The translations under genes were made by a program, and so were the position numbers. The notes beneath the pieces are model-generated. The model was not told the DNA's origin. It saw only the letters and a list, made by a program, of their open reading frames with translations, and did not search any database. A stretch of DNA of 47,864 bases from Candidatus Tantalella remota (GTDB lineage: Bacteria; Omnitrophota; Gorgyraeia; Tantalellales; Tantalellaceae), in NCBI GenBank assembly GCA_030765685.1, contig JAVCCB010000029.1:1-47864 (forward strand), given 5' to 3'. Of the stretch, positions 16,728 through 25,065 are shown piece by piece (position 1 is the stretch's first letter; every line of letters begins with the position of its first letter).

Positions 16728-17897
16728 ATGAAAAAAATACTCAGTCTTAACAAAATAGCAAAAGAAGGGTTGGATCTGTTCCCTTTGGACAAATATGAGC
16801 TTGGCACAGAGATCACTAATCCCGAAGCCATACTTCTGAGAAGTTTCAAGATGCACGATATGGATCTTCCGGAATCTCTTCTGGCTGTCGGGCGCGCGGG
16901 AAGCGGGGTCAATAATATCCCAATAGATAAATGCGCGGAGAAGGGGATAGTTGTTTTCAATACTCCGGGTGCGAACGCGAACGCGGTTAAAGAACTCGCG
17001 ATAGCCGGGCTTCTTCTGGCGTCACGTGATATAGCTAAGGGAATAGCTTATGCCGAGACGCTCAAGGGAAAAGGCGATGAAGTGCCCGGTCTTGTCGAAG
17101 CAGAGAAAAAGAATTTCGCCGGCCAGGAGGTAAAAGGGAAGATTTTGGGCGTCATAGGCTTGGGGAAAATAGGCGTAATGGTCGCGAATAGCGCGATGGG
17201 CCTTGGAATGGAAGTTGTCGGATACGATCCCTTTATCTCGGTAGACTCGGCCTGGGGGCTTTCCAGGGCTGTGCAGAAAGCCGAAGGGCTTGATTCGCTT
17301 TTTGCCAAGTCGGACTATATCACCATACACACGCCGCTTATCGACGAGACGAAAGGTCTGATAAGCAAGGAAAAGATCAAGCTCATGAAAAAGGGCGTAA
17401 GGATACTTAATTTTTCCAGAGGCGGGATAGTGAACAACGACGACCTTAAAGAGGCCATCACCGAAGGTATCGTGGCAAAATACATAACGGATTTTCCGGA
17501 TGACGAGGTCTTGAACATGGAAAATGTCGTCGCGATACCTCACCTGGGAGCCTCGACGGAAGAAGCCGAATCTAATTGCGCCGTCATGGCGGCCAACCAG
17601 GTCAAAAACTTTCTGGAAAAGGGTAATATAAAAAACTCTGTCAACTTTCCGGACAGTAAGCTTGAGCGGAGCTCTGATTTTCGTCTGCTTGTCATGAACA
17701 AAAATATTCCGAATATGGTAGGGCAGATATCAGCCATACTCGCGAAGGCCGACATAAACATCCTGGAGATGCTCAACAAAAGCAAGAACGATTACGCGTA
17801 TACCATCATAGATGTAGAGCCGCAGCCTGATGAAAAACTGATAGAGAAGATCTACTCTATAGAAGGAGTAGTGAAGGTGAGGTCGCTGGTTCTTTGA
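16728..17897 (+). CDS. serA: D-3-phosphoglycerate dehydrogenase
   Basis: A 389-residue enzyme that oxidises 3-phosphoglycerate with NAD+, the first step of serine synthesis. The NAD-binding fold holds LGVIGLGKIGVMVAN, the catalytic Arg lies in LNFSRGGIVNND, and the catalytic His in AIPHLGAS. A short C-terminal ACT domain (about residues 315-389, MVGQISAILAKADINILEM) suggests feedback control by serine or another amino acid. The protein lacks the long intervening domain of type I enzymes. An AGGAGG site precedes the ATG. It ends the rex operon at a strong terminator. Confidence 0.94.
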   Translation: MKKILSLNKIAKEGLDLFPLDKYELGTEITNPEAILLRSFKMHDMDLPESLLAVGRAGSGVNNIPIDKCAEKGIVVFNTPGANANAVKELAIAGLLLASRDIAKGIAYAETLKGKGDEVPGLVEAEKKNFAGQEVKGKILGVIGLGKIGVMVANSAMGLGMEVVGYDPFISVDSAWGLSRAVQKAEGLDSLFAKSDYITIHTPLIDETKGLISKEKIKLMKKGVRILNFSRGGIVNNDDLKEAITEGIVAKYITDFPDDEVLNMENVVAIPHLGASTEEAESNCAVMAANQVKNFLEKGNIKNSVNFPDSKLERSSDFRLLVMNKNIPNMVGQISAILAKADINILEMLNKSKNDYAYTIIDVEPQPDEKLIEKIYSIEGVVKVRSLVL

Positions 17898-17902
17898 TAA
17901 AC

Positions 17903-17946
17903 AAAAAAAGCCAGATACTATCCTGACGGGAGTATCCGGCTTTTTT
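17903..17946. terminator. Bidirectional terminator between serA and the hemerythrin gene
   Basis: AAAAAAAGCC and GATACT pair with AGTATC and GGCTTTTTT around a short loop, with T runs in both directions. It serves the convergent serA and bacteriohemerythrin genes. Confidence 0.9.
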
Positions 17947-17953
17947 ATGTGTA

Positions 17954-18376
17954 CTATTCTGAGATTGTGATCCCGTTATCCTCCAGGAATTTTCCGAATT
18001 CGATGTCGACTTCCTGTATGTGCTTTACGAGCCAGTTGATCATGAACGTGTCAATGGAATCGGCAAGGATCTTCGTTGCGCCTTCCTCGTCGAATTCCTG
18101 GGCCAGGTCGGACAGGGTGGAAGTGAACTCTATGTGTTTCTTTTTATGTTCTTCCACTCCGGGATAGTTGTTATCTTCCATAAATTTTTCTTCCGCGGAG
18201 AAATGATATTCTGTATAGTCGATAAGGAAATCAAGTGTCTTTGATATTTCTATCTCACCGTGATCTCCTTCAATAGCCAGAGTCATATTATTCAGGCGCT
18301 GTATCAGCTCTTTATGCTGGATATCTATAGGGTCTATGCCTACGGATAAGCTGTCTGTCCATTTTACTTTTTCCAT
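17954..18376 (-). CDS. Bacteriohemerythrin
   Basis: A 140-residue oxygen-binding di-iron protein. The ligand pattern is clear: His in IDIQHKELI, His and Glu in YHFSAEEKFM, the pair in EEHKKKHIEF and the closing HIQEVDIEF. Such proteins bind oxygen for sensing, storage or protection in microaerobes. The start at 18376 is chosen for the AAGGAG ahead of it on the minus strand; a longer frame lacks support. It converges on serA and has its own promoter region upstream. Confidence 0.92.
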   Translation of the reverse strand: MEKVKWTDSLSVGIDPIDIQHKELIQRLNNMTLAIEGDHGEIEISKTLDFLIDYTEYHFSAEEKFMEDNNYPGVEEHKKKHIEFTSTLSDLAQEFDEEGATKILADSIDTFMINWLVKHIQEVDIEFGKFLEDNGITISE

Positions 18377-18448
18377 TGTACTCCTTGATGTTTTTGGTTT
18401 TTGGTAATTGAGATATTCCATTATACAAAAAATACCCCCCTTCGCCAA

Positions 18449-18707
18449 TCCAATTTATTATTATCTGGCTACGGCGGGTTATTTTGCACCTATGATTTAC
18501 TCACAATGCGTGTTTGCAAATCATGTGCTCAATAAAAAAGTGCAAGAGGTTCCAGGTTCTGGCTCTTGGGTATTGGCTCTTGGGTTTTACCTAACACCTA
18601 AGCCCCAAGACCTAAGACCTGATTTTATCCTTGTGGTTACTCTGCCGGCATATTAAAATAATATTTACAATTATTCAGCAATAGCCAAATCTGAGAGGAG
18701 GTCGGTA
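18449..18707. other. Intergenic region with GGTTCTGGCTCTTGGG-type repeat
   Basis: Around 18550-18620 short words such as GGCTCTTGGGTATTGG face CCTAAGCCCCAAGACC, forming an imperfect hairpin. No gene is seen. Confidence 0.4.
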
Positions 18708-19088
18708 ATGTACAAAAATCTTATTAAAAAAACAAGATGCCTGTCCGTTCTTGTGGCGGCGTTCCTGCTGGTATCCGTTTTCGCGTTTCATCAGGCGGCG
18801 TATGCCGAGATGTCTGATACGGCGAAATATGGTATCGGCGGAGGGCTTATAGGTGCCCTGGCCGGATCTATGGGGGGCAAGGCAGGTATGGGCGCTCTCG
18901 TGGGCGGTGGCGCGGGACTCGCGCTGGGAGCTATAAGTGATTCGTCAAAGTCAGATTCGTCACCGAAACAGGACCAGGCTGTCCAGGACGCCTACAGCAA
19001 GGGTGTGAAAGATGGTAAAAGAGTGAATTACAATGAAGACGCCGACGGCAAGCATATAGACAAATTCGGCGATGATATGAAAAATTAA
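18708..19088 (+). CDS. Exported glycine-zipper protein
   Basis: A 126-residue protein with an N-terminal signal peptide (hydrophobic core about residues 12-29, likely cleavage after AAYA). A glycine-rich zipper of about 40 residues (YGIGGGLIGALAGSMGG, then GALVGGGAGLALGAI) follows, typical of outer-membrane-associated or membrane-inserting helices. The C-terminal tail is polar. A GAGGAGG site precedes the ATG. No more exact family is claimed. It and the next gene, also exported, may form one unit. Confidence 0.7.
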   Translation: MYKNLIKKTRCLSVLVAAFLLVSVFAFHQAAYAEMSDTAKYGIGGGLIGALAGSMGGKAGMGALVGGGAGLALGAISDSSKSDSSPKQDQAVQDAYSKGVKDGKRVNYNEDADGKHIDKFGDDMKN

Positions 19089-19111
19089 CCTTGTAAAATC
19101 AGGAGGCGGAC

Positions 19112-19624
19112 ATGAATAGGTTTTTAATTATAGTTTTGTCAGTTATGCTTGTTCTTCCTGCTCAGGCAGGGTTTTCCGAGGCACAGTCGACGCATCGGCT
19201 CACTCACATGCAGGGGAACGAACAGCTCTTTTCGGTGGACCTATCCGATCTGTGGAATATTGAGATGCAGGACGGCGACATCATGGGGATATCCGACGAC
19301 GGTATGATCTGGTTCTTTCTGGGGGACGTTCCGGGTAAGACCGAGATCGACGAATCTACCGAAGAGGTAAAAGAGACGATGGATAAGTATTTCACGGATA
19401 TCGAGGTTGTCAGAAGACTGGACGAGTTCAATATCAACGGACTTATGGCCAGTGCTTTTGAAGGTACTGCCAAAGAGAACGGCAAAGACGTCGAGTATTT
19501 TGTGATGCTTTTTAAAACGGATGAAGACAGTGTCGGCGTCCTCGCTTTTGTCATGGACCCGGCGGCACAGGAACTTCTGCTTGATGAAATGGTTATCCTG
19601 ACGAAATCAGTATCGCGGAGGTAG
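19112..19624 (+). CDS. Exported hypothetical protein
   Basis: A 170-residue protein with a signal peptide (MNRFLIIVLSVMLVLPAQA). The mature part, with alternating strands and helices ending in EMVILTKSVS, recalls the DcrB/PsbP-like fold often annotated as a stress-related lipoprotein-like domain. It has no lipobox cysteine. Function unknown. It follows the glycine-zipper gene by 23 bp. Confidence 0.6.
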   Translation: MNRFLIIVLSVMLVLPAQAGFSEAQSTHRLTHMQGNEQLFSVDLSDLWNIEMQDGDIMGISDDGMIWFFLGDVPGKTEIDESTEEVKETMDKYFTDIEVVRRLDEFNINGLMASAFEGTAKENGKDVEYFVMLFKTDEDSVGVLAFVMDPAAQELLLDEMVILTKSVSRR

Positions 19625-19639
19625 GGTACAGATAAGGAA

Positions 19640-19775
19640 GGACGTCATTCCCGCGCGACCGAGGGGCAAAAGCCCCCGAGGAAGTGCCGAAAGCCAGAGG
19701 GCTTCGGCGAAGCGGGAATCACATAGAAGTAATAATTCCTATTAGATCCCCGCTAAGAACATGCGGGGATGACGA
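19640..19775. repeat. Intergenic GTCATTCCCGCG repeat element
   Basis: GTCATTCCCGCG on the left pairs with CGAAGCGGGAATCAC further in, and a second hairpin ATCCCCGCTAAGAACATGCGGGGAT lies at about 19745-19770. It resembles common bacterial intergenic repeats of the GTCATTCC family. Confidence 0.6.
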
Positions 19776-19855
19776 TGTTTTTTTTAACCGGGAGATAGTG
19801 TATCAATATTCTGAAGTATAAAAAGTATATACCGCAGCTTGACGAAAAACACAGG

Positions 19856-20869
19856 TTGATCCTTTACGGACATCTTGAAGAGACATCCGTATGCGACTCT
19901 GATTTTATTATTACCATGTGCCTCTCTATCGGCATAGCCACTTTTGGCCTTTTGCTGGATAATGTGGCTGTGATCATAGGGGCGATGCTGGTAGCACCCT
20001 TGATGACACCATTGATAGCGGCAGGGCTCGCGCTGGTACGCGGTAATATGAAGCTTTTCCGAAACTCCGCGAAAGCTATGGTCTTTGGCACGATGGCCGG
20101 ATTATTGATAGCTCTTTTGATAGGGCTTTTGATGCCCAAGGATACTATTACGCTTCAGATACTCGCCAGGGGAAAACCTAATATATTGGATCTTTTTGTC
20201 GCGCTTTTCGGTGGTATGGCAGCCGCCTATGCTACAGCTCGTCCCAAGGTCGTAGCGGCCCTGGCCGGTGTGGCGGTAGCTGCAGCCCTCGTGCCGCCGC
20301 TGGGAACGGTAGGCATAGCTATTACCGAAGGCCAGTTTGTCGTTGCCAGAGGCGCGGGCATTCTTTTTATTACAAATATCGTTGCCGTTGTACTTGGAGC
20401 GGCGACCACATATCTGGCAATGGGTATTCGAGGCGCAAGGGAACAAACGGCCAGTACCTTGTGGTTGAGACGCGCCGGGATCGGCCTTGTTTTGAGTCTT
20501 GTTTTATTGAGTGCTCCTTTGGGATACCGTTTCGCCGACCAGGTCAGGGAAGGACAGATGAGGCCTTCGGGATATCCTTTGGCGCCAAAACTTAGCAGAA
20601 AGATACAGGCAAGGATAGCGGAAGAACCGTGGGTAGATATCGCCTGGGCCATTAGACCTTCCGAAGAGGATCTCGATGTTCTGATAATCCTGATGGCTCA
20701 AAAACCTCTCAGGAACCAGCTAAGGGACGATCTTGAGGAGATCGTAAATAATGCAAGAGGTCGCAAGGTAGTGACAAAAGTAGTCGTTCTGCAGGAAGGT
20801 AAGTGGGAGTCGACAAGAGACAGAAAACCCTGGGTATCGCGGAACGGGACAGACCAGCCTGAGACTTAA
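19856..20869 (+). CDS. DUF389 family membrane protein
   Basis: About 337 residues from the TTG at 19856. Several membrane segments lie in residues about 14-230, with the family block ATFGLLLDNVAVIIGAMLVAPLMTPLIA and later VAAALVPPLGTVGIA. The C terminus is a soluble domain. DUF389 proteins are multi-pass membrane proteins of unknown role. No ATG or GTG exists in frame upstream: after the TAG at 19796 the frame runs ATC AAT ATT CTG, and GGGAG lies seven bases before that ATC. The true start may be a non-canonical codon there, or the TTG, which has no ribosome binding site. Confidence 0.75.
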   Translation: MILYGHLEETSVCDSDFIITMCLSIGIATFGLLLDNVAVIIGAMLVAPLMTPLIAAGLALVRGNMKLFRNSAKAMVFGTMAGLLIALLIGLLMPKDTITLQILARGKPNILDLFVALFGGMAAAYATARPKVVAALAGVAVAAALVPPLGTVGIAITEGQFVVARGAGILFITNIVAVVLGAATTYLAMGIRGAREQTASTLWLRRAGIGLVLSLVLLSAPLGYRFADQVREGQMRPSGYPLAPKLSRKIQARIAEEPWVDIAWAIRPSEEDLDVLIILMAQKPLRNQLRDDLEEIVNNARGRKVVTKVVVLQEGKWESTRDRKPWVSRNGTDQPET

Positions 20870-20909
20870 TAACTGTTCACAGTTTACTGTTTACTACTTA
20901 TAACCTATA

Positions 20910-21716
20910 ATGAAAGCAATGAGATCTCTAAAGAACCGGCCAATAGGCATATTTGATTCGGGAATAGGTGGGCTTACCGTAGCCAGGAGCATACGTAAGT
21001 GCCTGCCGGAAGAGGATATAATATATTTTGGCGATACGGCGCGCGTGCCTTACGGGAATAAATCAAAAGCCACGATAATAAGGTTTGCCCGCGAGATCAT
21101 GGCCTTTATGCTCGATAACAAGGTCAAGATTGTGGTAGTCGCGTGCAATACGGCGTCAAGTCTGGGCTTAAGATCATTGAAAGAAAGTTATAAGACGCCC
21201 GTTATCGGTGTAATAGATCCCGGTGTGAAGGAAGCGGCTCGTATTACCGAGACAGGCAGGGTCGGGGTCATAGGTACATCTTCTACGGTCGGGAGCGGAG
21301 CTTACAAAAAGGGGCTTAAAAAAGTGGCACCTTCGGCACGGCTCTTTTCAGCGGCATGCCCTTTGTTCGTCCCGCTGGTGGAGAACAGGCATATAAACGA
21401 TAAGATAACCCTGGATATAGCCCGAGGCTATCTTGAACCACTGAAGAAAAAGAAAATAGATTTGTTGATACTGGGATGCACCCATTATCCGATACTGAAA
21501 ACAGTGATAAAAAAAGTGATGGGGAAGGTCAAACTGGTAGATTCATCGTCAGTCGTGGCCAAAGAAGTGAAGCGGATACTTTCGGAAGAAGATCTTCGCG
21601 CGGACAGGCGCCGCGGAAAGATGAAATGTTTTGTAAGCGACGACGTAGAAGGATTTAGAAAGTCCGCGGGGATATTCCTGCGGGAGAAAATAAACGTTAG
21701 CAAGGCAGTATTATGA
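20910..21716 (+). CDS. murI: Glutamate racemase
   Basis: A 268-residue enzyme that makes D-glutamate for peptidoglycan. Family blocks are intact: IGIFDSGIGGLTV near the start, YFGDTARVPYG, and the two catalytic cysteines Cys79 in VACNTAS and Cys190 in LGCTHYP. The ATG at 20910 or the one at 20919 could begin it. Its stop overlaps the next gene by four bases (ATGA), so murI and the fumarase alpha gene are coupled. Confidence 0.94.
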   Translation: MKAMRSLKNRPIGIFDSGIGGLTVARSIRKCLPEEDIIYFGDTARVPYGNKSKATIIRFAREIMAFMLDNKVKIVVVACNTASSLGLRSLKESYKTPVIGVIDPGVKEAARITETGRVGVIGTSSTVGSGAYKKGLKKVAPSARLFSAACPLFVPLVENRHINDKITLDIARGYLEPLKKKKIDLLILGCTHYPILKTVIKKVMGKVKLVDSSSVVAKEVKRILSEEDLRADRRRGKMKCFVSDDVEGFRKSAGIFLREKINVSKAVL

Positions 21717-22564
21717 ATACACGTCTTATAAAAGCTTTAGATATACAGAAACTCGTTGAGTATCTTTGCGTGCGTGCCAATACCGTACTGCGCCGGGATG
21801 TGCTGGAGGGGATACAGAAGGCGTATGACGGGGAGGCCGACGGTAGCGTTTCAAAAAAGATGCTCAAGGTACTCTTAGAGAACACCGAAACGGCTGAGAA
21901 GGAAAAGCTTCCGCTTTGTCAGGATACGGGGATGGCCGCGGTTTTTATCGAACTGGGATCGGAAGTGCAGGTCTCGGACGGGGATATCATCGATGCCGTT
22001 AATGCCGGGATAGAAAAGGGATACGCCGAAGCTAATCTTAGAAAATCTATTGTTGCCGATCCGGTGAAAAGGGATAATACAGGCACAAACACTCCCGGGG
22101 TCGTGCACGTTGACATCGTCAAAGGGGATAAGATATCTATAACTGTTATGCCTAAAGGGTTCGGCAGTGAGAATAAAAGCCGGATGGTAATGCTTAACCC
22201 CACGTCGACAGACGAGGACATCATAGAATTTTGTGTCGATACCGTCCGTAAAGCGGGTCCGGACGCCTGCCCGCCGTATATCCTTGGAGTGGGTATCGGC
22301 GGTACTATGGAACAGTGTACTCTCATGGCAAAAAAGGCTCTTCTCAGGACGATCGACAGCTCGAATCCTAAAAGTCACATGGCGGATATTGAGGCAAAGA
22401 TCAAAAAGAGATCTAACGAACTTAAGATCGGTGTCATGGGGCTGGGAGGATCGGATACGGTAATAGGCGTTAATATAATGGAAACGGCTACGCATATCGC
22501 CGGAATGCCGGTGGCAGTTAACGTGGCTTGTCACGCGCTAAGGAGTGCGAGTGGGACACTGTAG
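21713..22564 (+). CDS. Class I fumarate hydratase, alpha subunit
   Basis: A 283-residue subunit of the oxygen-sensitive 4Fe-4S fumarase (two-subunit form). Candidate cluster cysteines are Cys69 in PLCQDTGM, Cys186 in DACPPYILG and the Cys in VNVACHALR near residue 275. The GVGIGGTMEQC block is also typical. It interconverts fumarate and malate; tartrate dehydratase is a close relative and cannot be fully excluded. It overlaps murI by four bases. The beta subunit gene follows, but only after an unrelated small gene. Confidence 0.9.
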   Translation: MNTRLIKALDIQKLVEYLCVRANTVLRRDVLEGIQKAYDGEADGSVSKKMLKVLLENTETAEKEKLPLCQDTGMAAVFIELGSEVQVSDGDIIDAVNAGIEKGYAEANLRKSIVADPVKRDNTGTNTPGVVHVDIVKGDKISITVMPKGFGSENKSRMVMLNPTSTDEDIIEFCVDTVRKAGPDACPPYILGVGIGGTMEQCTLMAKKALLRTIDSSNPKSHMADIEAKIKKRSNELKIGVMGLGGSDTVIGVNIMETATHIAGMPVAVNVACHALRSASGTL

Positions 22565-22608
22565 TGAATTGTATCTAGTGAAGAGTATCTAGTTAGAAGA
22601 GATAAACG

Positions 22609-22971
22609 ATGACAAATAAAATAAAAAATTTTAGAGATTTGGATGTCTGGCGCAAGGGGATTGAGATAGTTAACGATATATATGATCTAACGGGTAGTTT
22701 TCCAAAGAAAGAGATGTATGGGTTGGCGAGCCAACTACAACGCGTAGCAGTATCTGTTCCTTCTAATATTGCGGAAGGTTTTAATCGTTTTCACAACAAA
22801 GAATATAAACAGTTTTTATACATTGCATTGGGTTCTTGTGCAGAAGTAGAGACCCATATTAAAATTTCAGAGATAATCGGTTATCTGAATGGTGAGGATA
22901 AAAAAATCTTAATAAATAAGATAGAGCATGAATCCAAGATGCTTAGAAATTTTATAAAGAAACTTAACTAA
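22609..22971 (+). CDS. Four-helix bundle protein (23S rRNA intervening-sequence type)
   Basis: A 120-residue helical protein of the four-helix bundle family also found in rRNA intervening sequences and in diversity-generating-retroelement accessory proteins. The blocks FRDLDVWRKGIEIV and SVPSNIAEGFNR with EYKQFLYIALGS are diagnostic. It lies between the fumarase alpha and beta genes and is more AT-rich than both. GTATCTAGT-type words before it and ACTAGAT/AGATAC words after it form imperfect inverted repeats, as if a cassette had been inserted. Confidence 0.88.
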   Translation: MTNKIKNFRDLDVWRKGIEIVNDIYDLTGSFPKKEMYGLASQLQRVAVSVPSNIAEGFNRFHNKEYKQFLYIALGSCAEVETHIKISEIIGYLNGEDKKILINKIEHESKMLRNFIKKLN

Positions 22972-23030
22972 GTATTTTTAACGAGATACTAGATGCGAAA
23001 TACAAGATACGAACGTGAAGAGGGTAGTTA

Positions 23031-23573
23031 ATGAGCAATCCCAAGGTAATAAATACGCCATTATCTAAAGAGACCATAGCCGATCTTAAGGCCGGTGAAG
23101 AAGTCTTATTGTCGGGCGTGATCTACACAGCCCGGGATCAGGCGCATCTGAGGCTTTGCCGGATGATAGAAGATGGAGAAGACTTGCCGCTGGAGATGGA
23201 GGGGCAGGTCATCTATTATTGCGGTCCGACTCCCGCGCCGGAAGGAAAACCGATAGGTTCGTGCGGGCCCACTACGTCAAGCCGTATGGACAAGTTTACC
23301 CCTGAGATATTGAAGAAGGGCCTTAAAGGAATGATAGGCAAAGGCAAGAGGTCGGGCAGCGTGGTGGAAGCGATAAAGAATAACGCCGCGGTTTATTTCC
23401 TGGCACCGGCAGGCGCCGGAGCGTATCTGGCCGGGCGTGTCTTAAAGTGTGAACCGGTAGCATTTGAGGATCTGGGGCCGGAAGCTATATATCGCCTCGA
23501 AGTATCGGATTTTCCCCTGGTCGTCGGAGTGGACGCGGCGGGTAACGACATTTATGATAAATTACCATCCTGA
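23031..23573 (+). CDS. Class I fumarate hydratase, beta subunit
   Basis: A 180-residue subunit. GKPIGSCGPTTSSRMD and YYCGPTPAPEGKPIG match the beta subunit of two-subunit fumarase, as does the GAGAYLAGRV segment. It completes the enzyme whose alpha subunit is at 21713-22564. An AGAGGG site precedes the ATG. Downstream rph and rdgB follow without gaps. Confidence 0.9.
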   Translation: MSNPKVINTPLSKETIADLKAGEEVLLSGVIYTARDQAHLRLCRMIEDGEDLPLEMEGQVIYYCGPTPAPEGKPIGSCGPTTSSRMDKFTPEILKKGLKGMIGKGKRSGSVVEAIKNNAAVYFLAPAGAGAYLAGRVLKCEPVAFEDLGPEAIYRLEVSDFPLVVGVDAAGNDIYDKLPS

Positions 23574-23603
23574 CACTTGATGTCAGAAGCGGAAAGGAAA
23601 ATA

Positions 23604-24326
23604 ATGAGAAATGACGGTAGATTGGCCAACGGAATAAGGAAGGTCGGCATAACAACGGATTATATAAAGTACGCCGAAGGATCCTGTCTTTTGGAGATGG
23701 GCAACACCAAGGTCATATGTACGGCAAGCGTAGAGGATGGGGTCCCGCCGTTTTTGAGAGGGCGGGGTTCAGGGTGGATAACCTCCGAATATGGGATGCT
23801 CCCCAGATCCTGCAAGAGCAGGGTAGCGAGAGAAGCGGCTAAAGGAAAAAGGGGCGGCAGGACACATGAGATACAGCGCCTTATCGGCCGTTCCCTGAGG
23901 GGAATAGTAGACCTTAAAGCGATTGGCGAGAGGACGATATGGATGGACTGCGACGTTCTGCAGGCCGACGGAGGAACCCGGTGCGCGAGCATCACGGGCA
24001 GTTTTGTCTCACTATGTCTGGCAATGGACAAACTGAAGAAACAGGGAGTGTTAGAAGAGTTGCCGGTACGGGAGATCATCGCGGCAGTCAGCACGGGCAT
24101 CATAGACGGCAAGGCGTATCTGGATATGAATTACGAAGAAGACTCCAGAGCCGAGGTAGATATGAACGTAGTGATGACCGGCGCGGGAGATTATGTGGAG
24201 ATACAGGGTACTGCCGAGCAGGAACCTTTTAACCGTAAACAGATGGATGAGATGCTGACGCTCGCGGAAAAAGGTATACAGGGACTTATTGAAAAACAGA
24301 AAACCGCTTTGAAAGGGGTATTGTGA
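23604..24326 (+). CDS. rph: Ribonuclease PH
   Basis: About 240 residues. The phosphorolytic exoribonuclease that trims tRNA 3' ends. [14 protein letters not shown] is the usual N terminus, and [34 protein letters not shown] is nearly complete over several blocks. The ATG at 23604 is chosen because it gives the family N terminus and has AAGGA ahead; an ATG at 23580 is possible. The stop overlaps rdgB by one base pattern (TGATG). Confidence 0.92.
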   Translation: MRNDGRLANGIRKVGITTDYIKYAEGSCLLEMGNTKVICTASVEDGVPPFLRGRGSGWITSEYGMLPRSCKSRVAREAAKGKRGGRTHEIQRLIGRSLRGIVDLKAIGERTIWMDCDVLQADGGTRCASITGSFVSLCLAMDKLKKQGVLEELPVREIIAAVSTGIIDGKAYLDMNYEEDSRAEVDMNVVMTGAGDYVEIQGTAEQEPFNRKQMDEMLTLAEKGIQGLIEKQKTALKGVL

Positions 24327-24928
24327 TGACAAAAATACTGATAGCCACGCATAACAGCAAAAAGAGGAAAGAGATCAAGGCTCTCTTGAAAGATTCCAAA
24401 GGCATCAAGATAATGAACCTGGATGACCTGAAGATAGCTCCGCCGATCATAATCGAAGACGGGAGGACTTTCAGACAGAATGCCGTGAAGAAAGCCGTGA
24501 CCGTTTCAAGGTTTTTTGATGGTCTGGTGCTGGCTGATGATTCCGGTCTGGAGGTAGACGCGCTTCATGGGGCTCCGGGTGTCCGTTCGGCCAGGTTTGC
24601 CAGGGCGAAAGCTACCGACCAGGAGAATAACAAGAAGCTCATGAGATTGCTCGCGAAGGTACCGGAAAAGAGCCGCAAAGCGCAGTTCGTATGCCACATT
24701 GCTTTTGCAAAAGAGGGTATACTCCTGGGAAGCTATGAGGGTACGGTAAAAGGGAAGCTTCTTTTCAGCGGAAAGGGCAGAAGCGGATTCGGATATGACC
24801 CTCTTTTTGTCCCCCAAAAACATGAAAAGACATTCGCGGAGATGGCTGCTTCTTACAAGAATCGTATAAGCCACAGAGCGAACGCTCTGAAGAAGTTGAA
24901 GAAGGCGATAAAGAAGTATTTGAAGTAG
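24326..24928 (+). CDS. rdgB: XTP/dITP diphosphatase (RdgB/Ham1)
   Basis: A 200-residue house-cleaning nucleotide pyrophosphatase. KILIATHNSKKRKEI, VLADDSGLEVDALHGAPGVRSARF and FGYDPLFVP are the family signatures. It removes non-canonical purine nucleotides. The ATG at 24326 overlaps the rph stop. The partnership rph-rdgB is a common bacterial pair. Confidence 0.93.
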   Translation: MTKILIATHNSKKRKEIKALLKDSKGIKIMNLDDLKIAPPIIIEDGRTFRQNAVKKAVTVSRFFDGLVLADDSGLEVDALHGAPGVRSARFARAKATDQENNKKLMRLLAKVPEKSRKAQFVCHIAFAKEGILLGSYEGTVKGKLLFSGKGRSGFGYDPLFVPQKHEKTFAEMAASYKNRISHRANALKKLKKAIKKYLK

Positions 24929-24940
24929 TAAACGGTGAAC

Positions 24941-25006
24941 AGATTAAGATTGAGATTAAGATTGAGAAAAACACCGAATGCTAAACCTTAACCTCAATCT
25001 TAACCT
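24941..25006. repeat. GATTAAGATTGAG hairpin repeat (possible terminator)
   Basis: GATTAAGATTGAG words on the left pair with CTCAATCTTAACC on the right. It lies between the convergent rdgB and AsmA-like genes. The same word family recurs at 32499-32560 and at the end of cstA (37360-37398). Confidence 0.55.
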
Positions 25007-25065
25007 TACGCGGCAAGCTATCAGATCGCGACTGTTTACAGTTAACAGTTTACAGTTCACTATTA

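Noticed and set aside
15851-16960. 369-codon minus-strand frame opposite serC
   Set aside because: It is antisense to a clear enzyme gene, matches no family and has no ribosome binding site.
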